In this document: in pieces, positions 37,553 to 48,676 of the stretch | Layout of the letters: each line of letters begins with the position of its first letter | How positions within the stretch are numbered: the stretch's first letter is position 1 | From: Microbotryomycetes sp. JL201 | Lineage: Eukaryota > Basidiomycota > Microbotryomycetes | Length of the DNA stretch: 64,000 nucleotides | Direction: 5' to 3' | Assembly (NCBI GenBank): GCA_033819885.1 | Contig: JAQYUZ010000004.1 | Location: 512,928-576,927, forward strand | Translations under genes and position numbers: made by a program | The notes under the pieces: generated by a model | Told to the model about the DNA's origin: nothing | The model's input: only the letters and a program-made list of their open reading frames with translations | Database searches by the model: none

Positions 37553-39035
37553 TCAGTGCTCGGCTTGCGATTGTTGCTCCGTCTGTTGCTGCTGCCGCTC
37601 CTCATCAAACTCCTCACTTATAGCCAGTAATCTCCTGAGTTGTTCGTTCTCCTGTCTCAATTGCTCTAGCTGGATTTCCCGCTCGAGGGCTTCGTCAACA
37701 GGCCCTTTGAGCAGCTTGTCAAGCAACTCTTGGTGCTCAGCCGTCGAATGAGCATGCGTGGACGGTTCCTGTGTGCCTGCAGAGTTTGGCGCCCGCAAAG
37801 TGGGATTACCGGCGCCATTGGTTCCGGATGGCGCTGATGGTAGGACAACATTGTTCGAGTTTGGCGAGCTGACGAGCGATGAGGTTGAAGTCGTAGGAAT
37901 ATAGTGAGGGTCAGTTGATGCAGATCGCCCAATGTATCCGCCTTCGGAGAGATCTCGATCGTGAGGTCGCGACATTGAGGCGCTTCTGTCGCCATCCTCT
38001 AGGCTCGACACTTTCGAGCCATCTGCGTTGTGCTTGAAGTATAGGTCGGCCTCGCGGGCACTTGAAGGCAGCAACATTGGAGAATTTGTGTCGTCAGGGT
38101 CCTCGCCTTGGATTGACCTTAGAGCCTTGCGAATGAGCGAACCAAGGTGCAGTAGCGACATGTGAACTTGAACTGGGTCCAAAGGCTCTGCAGAGGAGGG
38201 CGAGTCAAGTGCTCTTGTAGAAGATGCACCGACATTCGAACCTGCCGCCGCTGCGTCCAAATTAGGCATTGCGAGCAGCATGTTCTCGTAATGCCGAACT
38301 AGATCAAGATGGTGTTGCTGCGTGGCGAACTGTTGCACGACTGTGGTCAGCACACGCCCAACGTAGCTTCAGTTGTACATAATGTGTATGTCACGCACTG
38401 CATACGCTCTGAATTTGGCCATAACCGTATCGAGCGTGCTCTCGTAGTCCTTGAGCAGGGCCGACAGCTGACGATTCTCTTGCTGCAAGTTTTGATTTTC
38501 GAGCACCAGTTGCACGTTCAAGCGTTCGAGTTCGGACTCGAATTCCTCTGTTCAAGGAGCTCGTTGGCTGCTGCTGTGTCATGATCTAGTCGTCACGAGC
38601 TCACCTTGGCTGACGTCGATGTTGAACCGTCTGAGCGTGAATCCCGTCTGCGTGTGCACAGCTTGATTCTGTTTAATCAGCGATGACAAGGTACACAAGC
38701 ATCGTCAGTGGACTAGATCGCGAGCATGGACTACCGCCAACACCCAAGCCCAAGCTGGCGCTCGTGAGACTCGCCTTGAGCTCTTCTGCGCGCTGCTGCA
38801 GCTCTTCGGTCTGCAGCCTGTTGTGGCTCAATTGGGTACTTAGCTCGCCAAGAAGAGCCCACAGCCGGTCGAGCTCGCTGCCGCCGCCCGACGCCGACGA
38901 CAGAGGTGCAGCAGCGCCAGTATTCATTGTGTAGTGTCCATCCAGTAGGGTCATTTGGACGCTCTCCGAGCCGCGTCGTTTGTCGCGAACGGCGTGATCA
39001 AAGACAAAGCTCAGGCTACCTCGCGCTCGGGCCAT
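37553..39035 (-). CDS. SIKE/FGFR1OP2-family coiled-coil protein (STRIPAK-associated)
   Basis: Four exons (39035-38775, 38668-38605, 38547-38399, 38329-37553) give 416 residues. The conserved part is a coiled coil with [15 protein letters not shown], then [17 protein letters not shown]. This closely follows the central helix of FGFR1OP2 and SIKE, whose fungal homologues sit in STRIPAK/SIP-type phosphatase complexes regulating septation and cell fusion. An N-terminal helical segment (L-L-G-E-L-S-T-Q-L) precedes it. The long C-terminus is Ser/Asn-rich and ends in another short coiled coil and a Gln-rich tail. The first intron uses a GCGAGT donor (38774), which joins two phase-0 exons. Confidence 0.75.
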
Positions 39036-39155
39036 CTTCTATCGGATTTCAAATCAAAGAGACTCCATGTCTGCACGTGGAAGTGCACGTCGCAATTGCA
39101 CCAAATTTTAATTTAGCGTGAGCTTTTAATGTCGATTCCCAGCGCACGGCACGAT

Positions 39156-40131
39156 TCAGTTCGCGTCCAAGATGGCCTGTACGATATCCCCGCCAGTCGT
39201 CTTGAGTGCCTTAATAGCTGTGAGAGTATTTGTCAGCGACTTGCTTGCGATTCAAACGAGGTGCATTGGCGACGCACCTTTCGCTCTCGAGCATTTAGCC
39301 TGGTGGCGGTTTGTCGTTGGGTCAGTTAAAGCGTGAACCATGCAAGTCGATGCTTACCTGTTGCATGACAACTTGGACTGAACATGAATGAATGTCAGCT
39401 TGGTTGTGCGACATTGGAAACGATGAATGTTTCGGGATAAACTCACTGTCGTCTTCTTCTACGCCAGTGCTGTCTTCCTCGCCGTCCTCATCGTCAGCCT
39501 CGTCGGCCTTGGCCTTCTCTGCTGCTCCACTGGTCTCCCCCTCGCCCTTTGCTTCTGCCTCACGTGCCTGACGCTCCATCTCGGCTTGGGCCATGGCGTG
39601 CGCTTGCAAGAAGTGGTTCTGGGCGGCATTGTCATCCGTGCGTGCCTCGCCAAACACGACATAGCAGTCAGAGATCGGCCTGCCAGTTTGCCGCGTTAAT
39701 GGCTTAGCTCGAGCAGCATGCAGAAGCGCTGTTGCTCACGATTTGTACACTTCGGGTTGAGCGATGACGACGAGTTGCTGACGGCATTTAGAGCTTGTCA
39801 GTACGCATGTGCCACAGCTGTCCGCATGCTATGCACGTCGATGCGGGTATTCGGCGCCGGCCACGCGACCACGACGGGCGACTCACTCCGCGAGGCCGTC
39901 TCATCACGACACGGGTTACGCCATCAACCTGCTTCAGGCCGAGCTTGCTGAGAGCTGTCAGATGTGCCCAGATTGGAGCCAGCCCGCAATATCAGCGTTC
40001 GCTGCGTCGAGGATTATACGGCGCGCGTGAGCCTGCGTACCTTTGCGGCTCTTTGTCTCGCCACGCGAGCGCGAGCCTTCGACCGTATCGATTGTGACAG
40101 TTCCTTGTTGGTTTGACCCGTCGTCCGACAT
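39156..40131 (-). CDS. EGD2: Nascent polypeptide-associated complex subunit alpha
   Basis: Seven exons (40131-40041, 39954-39887, 39777-39740, 39679-39447, 39377-39358, 39299-39278, 39217-39156) encode 177 residues, normal for NAC-alpha. NAC binds ribosomes and shields emerging nascent chains. The NAC domain reads A-L-S-K-L-G-L-K-Q-V-D-G-V-T-R-V, then Q-P-E-V-Y-K-S and D-C-Y-V-V-F-G-E-A. After an acidic linker comes the UBA domain: I-Q-V-V-M-Q-Q-A, C-S-R-A-K-A-I-K-A-L and D-I-V-Q-A-I-L-D. The UBA domain is assembled from three tiny exons (20, 22 and 62 nt), so automatic annotation could easily truncate it. It diverges from the polyphosphatase gene across 247 bp. Confidence 0.93.
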
Positions 40132-40378
40132 TGTTGTGCGGGATGTGGATGGCTGAGGGCGAGGACTCGACGCCGCCCGCGCGTTTTCCAGGTCGATCGC
40201 GAACTCGCCCCCCACCTTGCCATCCAACCCAATCACTGAAGTCACAACGTCAATCTCGCGCGTCATCCACGCGCTTCAAAAGAGCAGGCTCCCCTTTGTC
40301 GCGTGCTTCTTGGCAGTCATTCTCATCGCAACCGTCTCGGTCGAGCAACTCGCACGTGACTTTGGCCTCTCGCGGACC

Positions 40379-41779
40379 ATGGCGAGCGGTCGCCAGGATG
40401 AGCTCGCGACATTCCTAGAACGAAGCAAGAGAGACTTTATGCAAGATCTGAATGCTGGCCACCCGCTTGTCAACTGGACAGTCAGTGTCGGCAACGAGGC
40501 TGGTGGCAAGTTGGTTGACGCCGGCAGCATGTGATTGCATCTACTGATGCCGCTACGGTCCCCCTCCAGATCTCGACTCTCTGGTCTCTGCGGTGGCGTA
40601 TGCCTACTTTGCTCAACAGATCAGTCAGGCGACGACTCGCTTCGTTGCGCTCGTCCAGACTGCTCGAAGTGACCTCGCTTTGCGCCCCGAGAACGAATTT
40701 GCGCTTTCGAACGCACAAATCGATGCTGAAAAGCACCTTCTGTGCCTCGACGACTTGCCCAATGGTACACTGCCACAGCTGGGCGCGGTCAGGCTCGCTC
40801 TTGTCGACCACAATGCCATGCTCTCTTCCGTGTTCGGGCCGGATGACACACGGGTAACAGCAGTCATCGACCATCATGCGGACGAAGGCCGTCACATGCA
40901 CGCTTCGCCAAGGTTGATTCAAATACCTACAGGCAGCTGCACCTCACTCGTCGCGACCTACTTCTTACCTCTTTTGCCCGCGACCGCACACATGTCCTCA
41001 TCCCTCGCAGACTTGCTCTTAAGCGCAATCCTAATCGACACCAACCTGAAGCCCTCGACTGCAGGCGGAAAAGCGACAGATACGGACCTTCGCGCCGTGA
41101 GACTCTTGTCGCCCTTCTCGAGCTTTGTCGACGGCGCCGAGGGCAGCGCTGCTGCTGTCGGAGGCGACGTGACGGCGACCCTACTGCAGGTTGGACGCTT
41201 GCTGCAAGCGAAAAAGTCTGACGTTGCATGGATGTCGGGTCGGGACTTGCTCCGGAGAGACTATAAAGAGTATCAACACGACGCGCAGTCGCTCAAATAC
41301 GGTTTGGCTACAGTCCCGGTCAGTTTCCGTTCTTGGATCGACAAAGATGACAAGAGGTATGGCTGGGAGGGAGTCGAGCGAGACTGTCGGGCGTGGATGG
41401 AGGAAAGACATCTAGATTTTCTCGGCGTGCTGACATCGTTCGAGGAGGTGGCGCCGGCGGGAAAGAACAAGGGTGCAAGGGCACGAGAGCTATACCTACA
41501 CGTTGGCGGCAATGACTCGACGAGCGAGCGATTGCGCAACATTCTCTACCCGGGTCTCGAGGCGGATGCAGATTTGCGACTTGGACCCTGGTTTGGCGGA
41601 GATCTGTCGGGCGAGCCTGGATTTGACAAACGATGGCGCCTCTGGCAGCAAGGTGAATTAAATACTTTGTAAGAACGTGGGCTTGCGCTGACTTCTCCTG
41701 TCGCTCCGAAACAGTGAACGCGAAAGCAACTCGAAAACAGGTGGCACCAGCGATAAAACACTTGCTAGATACGGCTTAG
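40379..41779 (+). CDS. PPX1: Exopolyphosphatase (DHH family)
   Basis: Three exons (40379-40502, 40570-41652, 41715-41779) encode 423 residues. Ppx1 hydrolyses terminal phosphates of inorganic polyphosphate in cytosol and mitochondria using divalent metals. DHH-superfamily motifs are S-V-G-N-E-A-D-L-D-S-L-V (motif I), V-D-H-N (II) and V-I-D-H-H-A-D-E-G (the DHH itself, near residue 142). The DHHA2 part ends in N-A-K-A-T-R-K-Q-V-A-P, matching the conserved C-terminus of the yeast enzyme. That ending requires the second intron (41653-41714); without it translation stops at 41672 with a shorter, atypical tail. The Met at 40379 was chosen because it directly precedes the conserved helix E-L-A-T-F-L. 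Confidence 0.93.
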
Positions 41780-41918
41780 ACAATTCAGAATAGATCATAT
41801 TTAGTGTATCTATTGTAAATCATTACTGGCCGAGGTTGACGAGTCTATCGGTGACATTGTCGACATCACGGTGGACAGCGCCACTTGCTCTCTTGCCATT
41901 CTTCAAATCGACCCACCT

Positions 41919-42348
41919 ATGTCGTGCGCAAGCATCAGGCAGGCGCTTGCAGAATGCCTGCAACGGACAGACTGTGTGCTCAAGCATGACCGGACGCCGC
42001 AAGATTGCCTGCAGAATCACGCCAGCGAGCTACCGATCGAGTGCCAGCAGCTGCGCAAGGCCTACTTTGAGTGCAAGCGGGGAATGGTATGTACACATCC
42101 AGACAGCGGAGCAGTCGGCATGTCTTGGCTGGCGAGCGCGAAGCAGCTTCGGGCTGACAATGAGCTCATTCTCGTGGCTTCACACAGCTCGACATGAGGT
42201 AAGTCCTGGCCACATCTTCACGCGACACATTGCTCAACGATTGACAACGTCCGCTAGGAAACGATTTCGGGGTTTGCCTGGCAAGGACAAGGGCAGCAAG
42301 CCGGCCGAGGCGTCTGCACCATTGGACGATGTCGCAGCCCAGGCTTGA
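41919..42348 (+). CDS. PET191: Cytochrome c oxidase assembly protein Pet191 (COA5)
   Basis: Three exons (41919-42086, 42188-42198, 42258-42348) encode 89 residues. The twin Cys-x9-Cys pattern of the family is visible: C-A-S-I-R near the start, C-L-Q-R-T-D-C, then D-C-L near the middle, I-E-C and F-E-C-K-R-G-M. Pet191 is an intermembrane-space protein needed for complex IV assembly. The middle exon is only 11 nt and completes L-D-M-R, which continues into R-K-R-F-R-G as in other family members. No presequence is expected, in line with Mia40-dependent import. Confidence 0.93.
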
Positions 42349-42621
42349 ACGCTGGCAGTAGGTCGACTTTGAGGTGCTCTGCCTACAAGCAAGACATGTC
42401 CTGCGGGGAATTGGATGCAGAGTCGTCAGCTGTTAGCACGCCTCAGGCTCGGCGCTCGGCGATGAGCTTGAAACGATGTTCCGTGTTGTATTGCAACTAG
42501 ATCGCTGTCAGTGAGATCTTTAATGGAACACGAGAATCGGATTGACCGAAAGGTATATTGCTCGGCTGAGCATTGCGTCACGCTTCTGATCTGTTTCTCT
42601 CTGCCCACAGCTTCGAGACCG

Positions 42622-44034
42622 ATGGCACTCCGGCTCGTTGCACGCCCATGGAACGGCCAGTGCACATGTCGGAGCAGTCCAATTGCAAGTTCGTCGCGCG
42701 CGCTGTCATCGACAAGCGTGGCGCGAGCGCCTTTCATGTATACGAGCTTGTCCGAACGCCGTGCCGTTCGAATGCATGGCGCAGACACGCTCAAGTTTCT
42801 TCAAGGTCTCATTTCAAATGATGTGTACAAGCTACGACACGATGATAGTAATGCAGTGTACGCCATGATCCTTAAAGCCGATGTAAGTGACATCGCAGGC
42901 CGGAGCCTACGAGAACATGCTGATCTGGTTTCTGCCAAAGGGTCGCATGGGACACGACGTCTTTGTGTTCAAAGACATTGAAACGTCCGTAAACACTGCC
43001 TCGGATGCGGTCGTCGTTGACCATCCAGAGACGGCTACCGAAGAGCTTCTGACATACTTCAAGCGTCACAAGCTCAGGGCCAAGGTTGTCATCGGCAAAT
43101 CTGGTAGCATCGCAGATAACACTGTCTGGGCGGCATGGAGGAATAGGAACGAAGACGCAACGTCGGACCAGCTCGACGCTGTCGCTCAGATGCTCCGAGA
43201 GAGGGGCGCCACCACCGACAACAGGGTGACGGGCATGGGCTATAGATGGATCGGCAGGCCGCATGATGCGCCATGTTAGTATCTGATGGGAAAAACATGG
43301 CTGCACGAAGGAGGGCGAGCTAACGATCATTCGCAGTGCCAGCCGAGCTGTTTGAACCCGTTTCGGCCGCTCACTTCCACCTTCACCGTCTGGCCCACGC
43401 TGTCCCGGAAGGACCAGCAGACTTTCCTCAGCTCGGGCTCGAGGCCAACATTGATTTTATGGGCGCGGTAGACTATCGCAAAGGCTGTTACGTCGGTCAA
43501 GAGCTTACAGCGCGAACGCACCACAAGGGCGTCGTTCGAAAGCGTGGCGTCTCGTTGAGGTTGTTCAGGGAGGGAGAGGAGTGCGTGCATAGGCGTCATG
43601 GTTTCTTATATGTTGCGCTGACTACCGACGTCCGTTTTAGCATTCCGCACGAGATCCTGCCCGAAGGCAACCTCGTTCCGTACCCGGACCTGTTTCCTCT
43701 GCCGCCTCCAGGGTCCACTTTAACTTTGCTCAACTCGCCTGCCGGCCGACCTCGACCGTCAGGAAAGCTAGGCTCGTCCCTGCCCGTTCTAGCGAGGGCT
43801 GGCTTGTCGACAATCACGCTTGGCTTTGGTAGTGTTCGGACGGACCATGTCGGGGGCCCAGAAGCGCACGACAGCGTATTTGTTGTCAAGCCACCTGTCG
43901 TGGAAGGTGCTGAAGTGGGTAACGGTGCGGGTGAAAGCGACGAAGAAGGTGGACGATGGCTTGCAAAGGCATTCAGATCGGAATGGCTCGATGCAAAGCT
44001 GGCGGAAGAGAGCGAAAGGAAACAGCAGCAGTAG
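42622..44034 (+). CDS. IBA57: Iron-sulfur cluster assembly factor Iba57 (CAF17)
   Basis: Four exons (42622-42882, 42941-43274, 43337-43580, 43641-44034) give 410 residues. Iba57 belongs to the GcvT-like, folate-binding family and works with Isa1/Isa2 in mitochondrial [4Fe-4S] assembly. The N-terminus is Arg/Ser-rich without acidic residues, a likely presequence. Conserved features are [26 protein letters not shown] and the signature [17 protein letters not shown]-terminal R-P-S-G-K-L-G-S is also present. The first intron (42883-42940) ends in AAG rather than CAG/TAG; it is the only choice that restores D-G-R-M. Confidence 0.93.
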
Positions 44035-44148
44035 ACGAACATTTTCATGCAACAAGTCTGTTGTTGTGATGCTGCGCATTTCGTGAGCGAAGTTGAGGCT
44101 CGAGCGCTTGAGCTCCGGCCATTCCGAGCAACCACCGTCTCTCGCAGT

Positions 44149-46057
44149 ATGCCGCCTGTTCAGTATGGCGGCGATGAAGGTGAGCTGCTTGGCGTCATCT
44201 CTGCCGCCGAGTCCCTTACGCTCGCCCTGTGTTTCCGCAGTCGGCGCTGTGGTTCTCGATATTGGCAGGAGCTCTGTCCGTGCAGGGTGAGCACCAGCGT
44301 ACGCCGTTCTCATGCCGGAAAAAGAAATTCATGCGGCATGTGAATGTTGTCTACGCAGGTATGCCGGAGAGGACGCGCCAAAATGCGTGTTTCCGACGAC
44401 GTACGCAACCGTGCCGGCCGATGCGGGATCACAGGACGGACCAAAGTACATCCACGGCATTGGTGCGAATCTGTATCGTCCGAACGCGGTGCTGTCCAAT
44501 CCGATCATCGACGGCATCGTAACAGACTGGGACGCGCTCAGCCGGACACTCGATCATGCCTTCAAGGATCGCATGAGGCTACAAGACTTGAGCGAGTACC
44601 CTTTGCTTGTCACAGAACCGTGCTGGAACACTAAAGAGAACAAGGAGCGCATGTGTCAACTCGCCTTTGAGGATTGGAAAGTGCCTGCGTACTATGCAGT
44701 TGACAAGGCAGTCATGAGCGCGTGAGCTACAACCTTGTGCTTTGCTTGAAGCGTCTGGTAGAGGTCTTACAAGCTGGATACGTTCCTCGACAGTTTTGCC
44801 ACCGGCAAAGGTTCGGCTGTCATCGTCGACATTGGTGACGAGCTCACTACCGTCACGCCTGTCTATGATGGTTTCGTTCTTCGCAAAGGTATGCTACAGC
44901 CTACAAATGTACATCTGATCGACGCTCACAGTCGTCTCAACCTTTCTCCAGCGGTGCAGAAGCAACCTGCGGCCGGAGCGCTCTTGTCCGAAGTCTTGCT
45001 GTCTGCACTCGAATCGCAGCAGCCGCCAATCACGGTCAGACCGCAGTACCTGGTCAAGACGAAAGAAGCCGTTCCGCCGAATGAGCCTCCCAAGGCTGTC
45101 CTGAGGTCAGCTTTTAGCTCGTCTACACATGCGCAACGAGATGGCTGAAGCAAGATCTTGATTCGGCAGAGAGGAGCGTTTGCCAAACCCTGAAGACGCT
45201 TCCTGTCCGACCACGCCATCGTACCACAAGGCTCAGCTCATGAGGGTCATGCACGAAATGAAGGAGAGCGTTTGCGAGGTCAACGCCGCTCGGGATTGGA
45301 ACGACGAGTGAGTTGCGACGCATGGTTTGTATCGATTGCATGGTTCTCAGCATGACGCGTTCATTTCAGACAAGTGGCTGCCAAGGGCACCAGATCGTTC
45401 GAATTTCCTGACGGCTTCAACACGTACTTTGGCCCGATGCGTTTGCGCACTCCCGAAGTCTTGTTTAACCCATCGCTGCTGCCGCAAGAAGTAAGCGTCG
45501 AGTGTGTCTCGTGTATCTGCTGCTGGCTCACGGTGGTACTCCCTTTTCAGTTCACATCGAGGACTCTGCCGTCATCGGCTAGCTCGATCGCTTCGCATCC
45601 TTACTCGGCACTGCAGCCGGTGCAGAAATTATTCACAAACTCGCTCATGCAGATTGACCCCGATCTGCATCCGACATTGTACTCGAATGTGGTGGTGACG
45701 GGTGGCGGCAGCCTTGTGCAAGGTTTCGTCGACCGGTTGCAGATTGAGCTTGCGGCAAGTGCTGCCAGCATGAAGCTCAAAATCCGTGTGTAGTCGTTCT
45801 ACCGTTACAGGACTCGTCTCACGTGCTGATTTGTTTCTGGTGCAGATGCGCCTGCAACGCCTGCTGAGCGTTCGCAAACATCGTGGCTCGGCGGTTCGAT
45901 TTTAGCGTCACTGGGCACGTTCCACCAGGTAAGGCTTGCGCTTTGCACAGAGACCCGCAATTAGCTGATGCCTCGTGCGTGCTTGATGCAGCTGTGGATT
46001 GGACGCGACGAGTGGGAAGAAGTTGGCAGCAGCATCGTTCACCGCCGCATGAAGTGA
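44149..46057 (+). CDS. ARP4: Actin-related protein 4
   Basis: Ten exons (44149-44179, 44241-44286, 44359-44721, 44764-44888, 44952-45105, 45170-45307, 45370-45490, 45551-45785, 45846-45928, 45992-46057) encode 453 residues. Arp4 is a nuclear actin-like subunit of NuA4, INO80 and SWR1. It has V-V-L-D-I-G then Y-A-G-E-D-A-P-K at the phosphate-1 loop, V-I-V-D-I-G-D-E at phosphate 2, V-V-T-G-G-G-S-L in the adenosine motif, and the C-terminal W-L-G-G-S-I-L-A-S-L-G-T-F. It ends W-E-E-V-G-S-S-I-V-H-R-R-M-K. The opening P-P-V-Q-Y-G-G-D-E is typical of Arp4 rather than Arp3 or actin. The eighth intron is needed because reading through stops at 45793 and loses the actin C-terminus. Confidence 0.93.
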
Positions 46058-46412
46058 ATTGCGCAAGCGGAATGACGAAATTCCAAAAGGCAGACTGAAA
46101 TGGTGTGGATGAAAACAGCTGTTTGAGAAGAGGCGCTTGTGTTGTAATTGTTTTGGACTGTGCATGCCAAGGGGGCGGCGCTGACGCGCCAAGGCGCCCG
46201 AGCGGCGTCGGCCTTTTGACGCGCACGCCTGATCGCCTCGGTCCACTCGATCGTGCCAAGGTCAGTCGCTGACAGTGCAGGCGATTGCATGCCGCTTTGG
46301 CTTGTTGGTCAGAGCTCGGTCGACTGCAACGTGGCATGCACGCCTGCACGCGAGAATCGCATGCGCAACTGACGTCCCGCGTCTGGCTCGGTCGCAGGAG
46401 GCCGCGCGCACC
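46058..46412. other. Intergenic upstream of the disordered membrane protein
   Basis: About 355 bases. An in-frame ATG at 46275 could extend the next protein by 46 Arg/Ala-rich residues, but no signal peptide results, so I left the region untranslated. Nothing else is seen. Confidence 0.45.
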
Positions 46413-48387
46413 ATGCCGAGCACGGCCGGGTTCCCGACGCTCGGCGCCATGTCGACAACGACGCTGGGCGTGACGGCGACAGCGTACAACAGCTTTGTGA
46501 CGCCTGCGATCAGCGTGCCGTGAGTGTTTCGCGGGGTTTTTGTTTTTCGAGAGTCGAGCGCGCCGCGCGCGACACACGACCAGGGCTAGCATATCGTAGA
46601 CGCCGACAGCTGACTCGTGACGCTGTTCATGCAGGTTTCCGTCGTATTACGGCGGCCAGACGCAGGTCGCGTTCCAGTGGACAGACATGCCTTCGCTCGA
46701 CGGCGCCCAGCCGACCCAGATCGGCGGCGCGCAGGCCACCAACGGCGTTCAGTCCATCATGCGAGAGTTTCGCGCGACCGCAATCAACCCGACACCCAAC
46801 AAAGGTGACGCCAGCAAGGGATTCGAGTGGCCGACGTGGGCCACAGCCGTCATCGCCGGCTGCGGCGGCGCAGCATTGATCGCGCTCGTCGCGGGCACAT
46901 GCTGCTGGCGTCGCGCACGCAAGCGCAAGCAACGAGACCGACAGCAGGCTCAGCGCGTCGATGACCTCTCGAAACGCGCGAGCGCGTACCTGTCGCACGA
47001 GCAGCAAGCACGCGACGGCTTTGCGGGCACGGGCGCCGCGCTCGGCGACAAGCAGAGCAGGCGCAGGAACAGGAAAGGCGCACAGCCACTGCCAGAAAAG
47101 AACGGTTTTGCCGACGACTATGCGCACGGCAAAACTGAAGGCGGCGCAGACGCGCCTGTTGCTGCTGCCGCTGTCGGCGCGCTCGCCGCCGCACATTCCC
47201 ACAAGGCGCCTCACAAGGGCAAGCGACTCAGCAAGCAGTACGCACACGGTCAGAAGCCTGCAACGCATGCAAACCAGATGCACGACTACGACTACCCGCC
47301 GTACCCAATGCCGCCACCAGCCGTCGCACCGTCACCGACGACAAACACGCCCGTCAACTCGCGCGACATTGACTATCGCGCAGGGACAACAGGGTACAGG
47401 CCAGTAGCGATGAACGCTTCGACTTACTCGCTCAATAACGACTCGAGCGCAGCCGTCCACCACCAGCATTACACTCCCGGTTACGGACAGCCTGGCATGG
47501 TGTATCCGACCGACGATCACGGCAATCCAATCATGCCTGGTCTCAGAGGTCACAGACGTGTCGCATCGGACGATTCTGGATACAATACACCTACAACGAT
47601 GGGCGCTGGCAACGATTCATACTCGCTTCAAGGCAGTCCCGCCCGCCTCTTGGCTAATGCAGCTCCTCTGTCGTCGCGGTCACGCAACGCAAGTGGCAAC
47701 TCGGAGCAATGGACGTCGCCTGGCGGAAATGCAACTGCCACTGAGCACGACGCAGGCATGGCCATCGGTGGCGCCATGCTGGGACACGCTGCTGGTCGCC
47801 ACCACGACGATGTCGATCTGGCGCCGCCTGTGCCTGTCGCCATGCTTCCACCTGGTCAGCGCCTGGGCACGCCAGAGCGGAAGAGAAATCAGCCGCGCCA
47901 ACGAGCAGACACTGGCGAGAACCGCTCTTACGCCCAGGATGACGTGCGCAATCGGCAGATGGCGAGGCAGCAAGCTTATGTTGAAAACAGCCAACGTCTG
48001 AACGACGGTTTGCGCGACTCGGCTCGCCTCAGTCGGCAGCCTTCGCCGACGTACGCGCTGCTAGGAGGATACACAGATGACAACAATGCTGCTCCTCGAG
48101 CACGGTCGGCGCAATCAAACTATCGCGATGCACGATCCGCGCCGTCTGATACAGAAGAGCGCAGTCAGTCGGCGCAGTCCTTGCGAACTGGCAAGCGATA
48201 CGGACGCAGGCCGGCCGACGTTCAAGTGCCGCCTCCGCGACTCTATGATTCGAGTCATAACGTACCTCTTTCGCCTTCTGTCAGCTCTCCAGCGTACGCT
48301 TCGTCCAGTGGCGACGCGTCCTCCCCTGGCTACACGTCAGAGGATTATCGTGACGCTCAACAGGCCGTTCCCGGCCAGGCTCTGTAA
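46413..48387 (+). CDS. Single-pass membrane protein with long disordered cytosolic tail
   Basis: Two exons (46413-46519, 46635-48387) encode 619 residues. I do not recognise a named family. A short Thr/Ala/Ser-rich outer segment of about 90 residues (with Y-Y-G-G-Q-T-Q-V-A-F-Q-W) precedes one hydrophobic helix near residues 92-113, A-T-A-V-I-A-G-C-G-G-A-A-L-I-A-L-V-A. Next comes a stop-transfer cluster of Arg and Lys (R-R-A-R-K-R-K-Q-R). The remaining 500 residues are Ala/Gly/Pro/Ser/Tyr-rich and low in complexity. The architecture is that of many fungal cell-surface or cell-wall sensor-like proteins, but there is no cleavable signal peptide. Start could instead be the Met 12 codons downstream. 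A similar domain layout is seen in the gene at 29756, without sequence similarity that I can detect. Confidence 0.75.
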
Positions 48388-48676
48388 GCAGGATACATAT
48401 ATTGTTGTAGTACTCGATACCCTCCCAAAGACACTCTTGCGTCTTGACGGCGCTATTTCCTTGCAACGCATTCCGTTTGACAACTTCACGCGTCTCGACG
48501 CGTCGGTACCGGTCTTTCTTGCGTCCATTTCCGAGCGCAAGCAGCCATCTTCGCTTTCGAGCCCAGTATGTTCATGTGTCGTTTGTGGACGGTATCAATT
48601 TGCGTGCGAAATTCTGAAGCGATCATCTCGAGCTTACGCCGCCGTCGTTGCTTTCCTCAATTTCCGGTTCTCGGCC

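Noticed and set aside
42443-42560. Possible tiny minus-strand gene ending Y-N-T-E-H-R-F-K-L-I-A-E-R
   Set aside because: An acceptor precedes this segment, but the upstream exon would encode only about nine residues and no family is recognised.
46627-47283. 218-codon minus-strand frame opposite the disordered membrane protein
   Set aside because: GC-rich low-complexity coding sequence often leaves the opposite strand open; the plus strand has a membrane helix, stop-transfer cluster and consistent splice.
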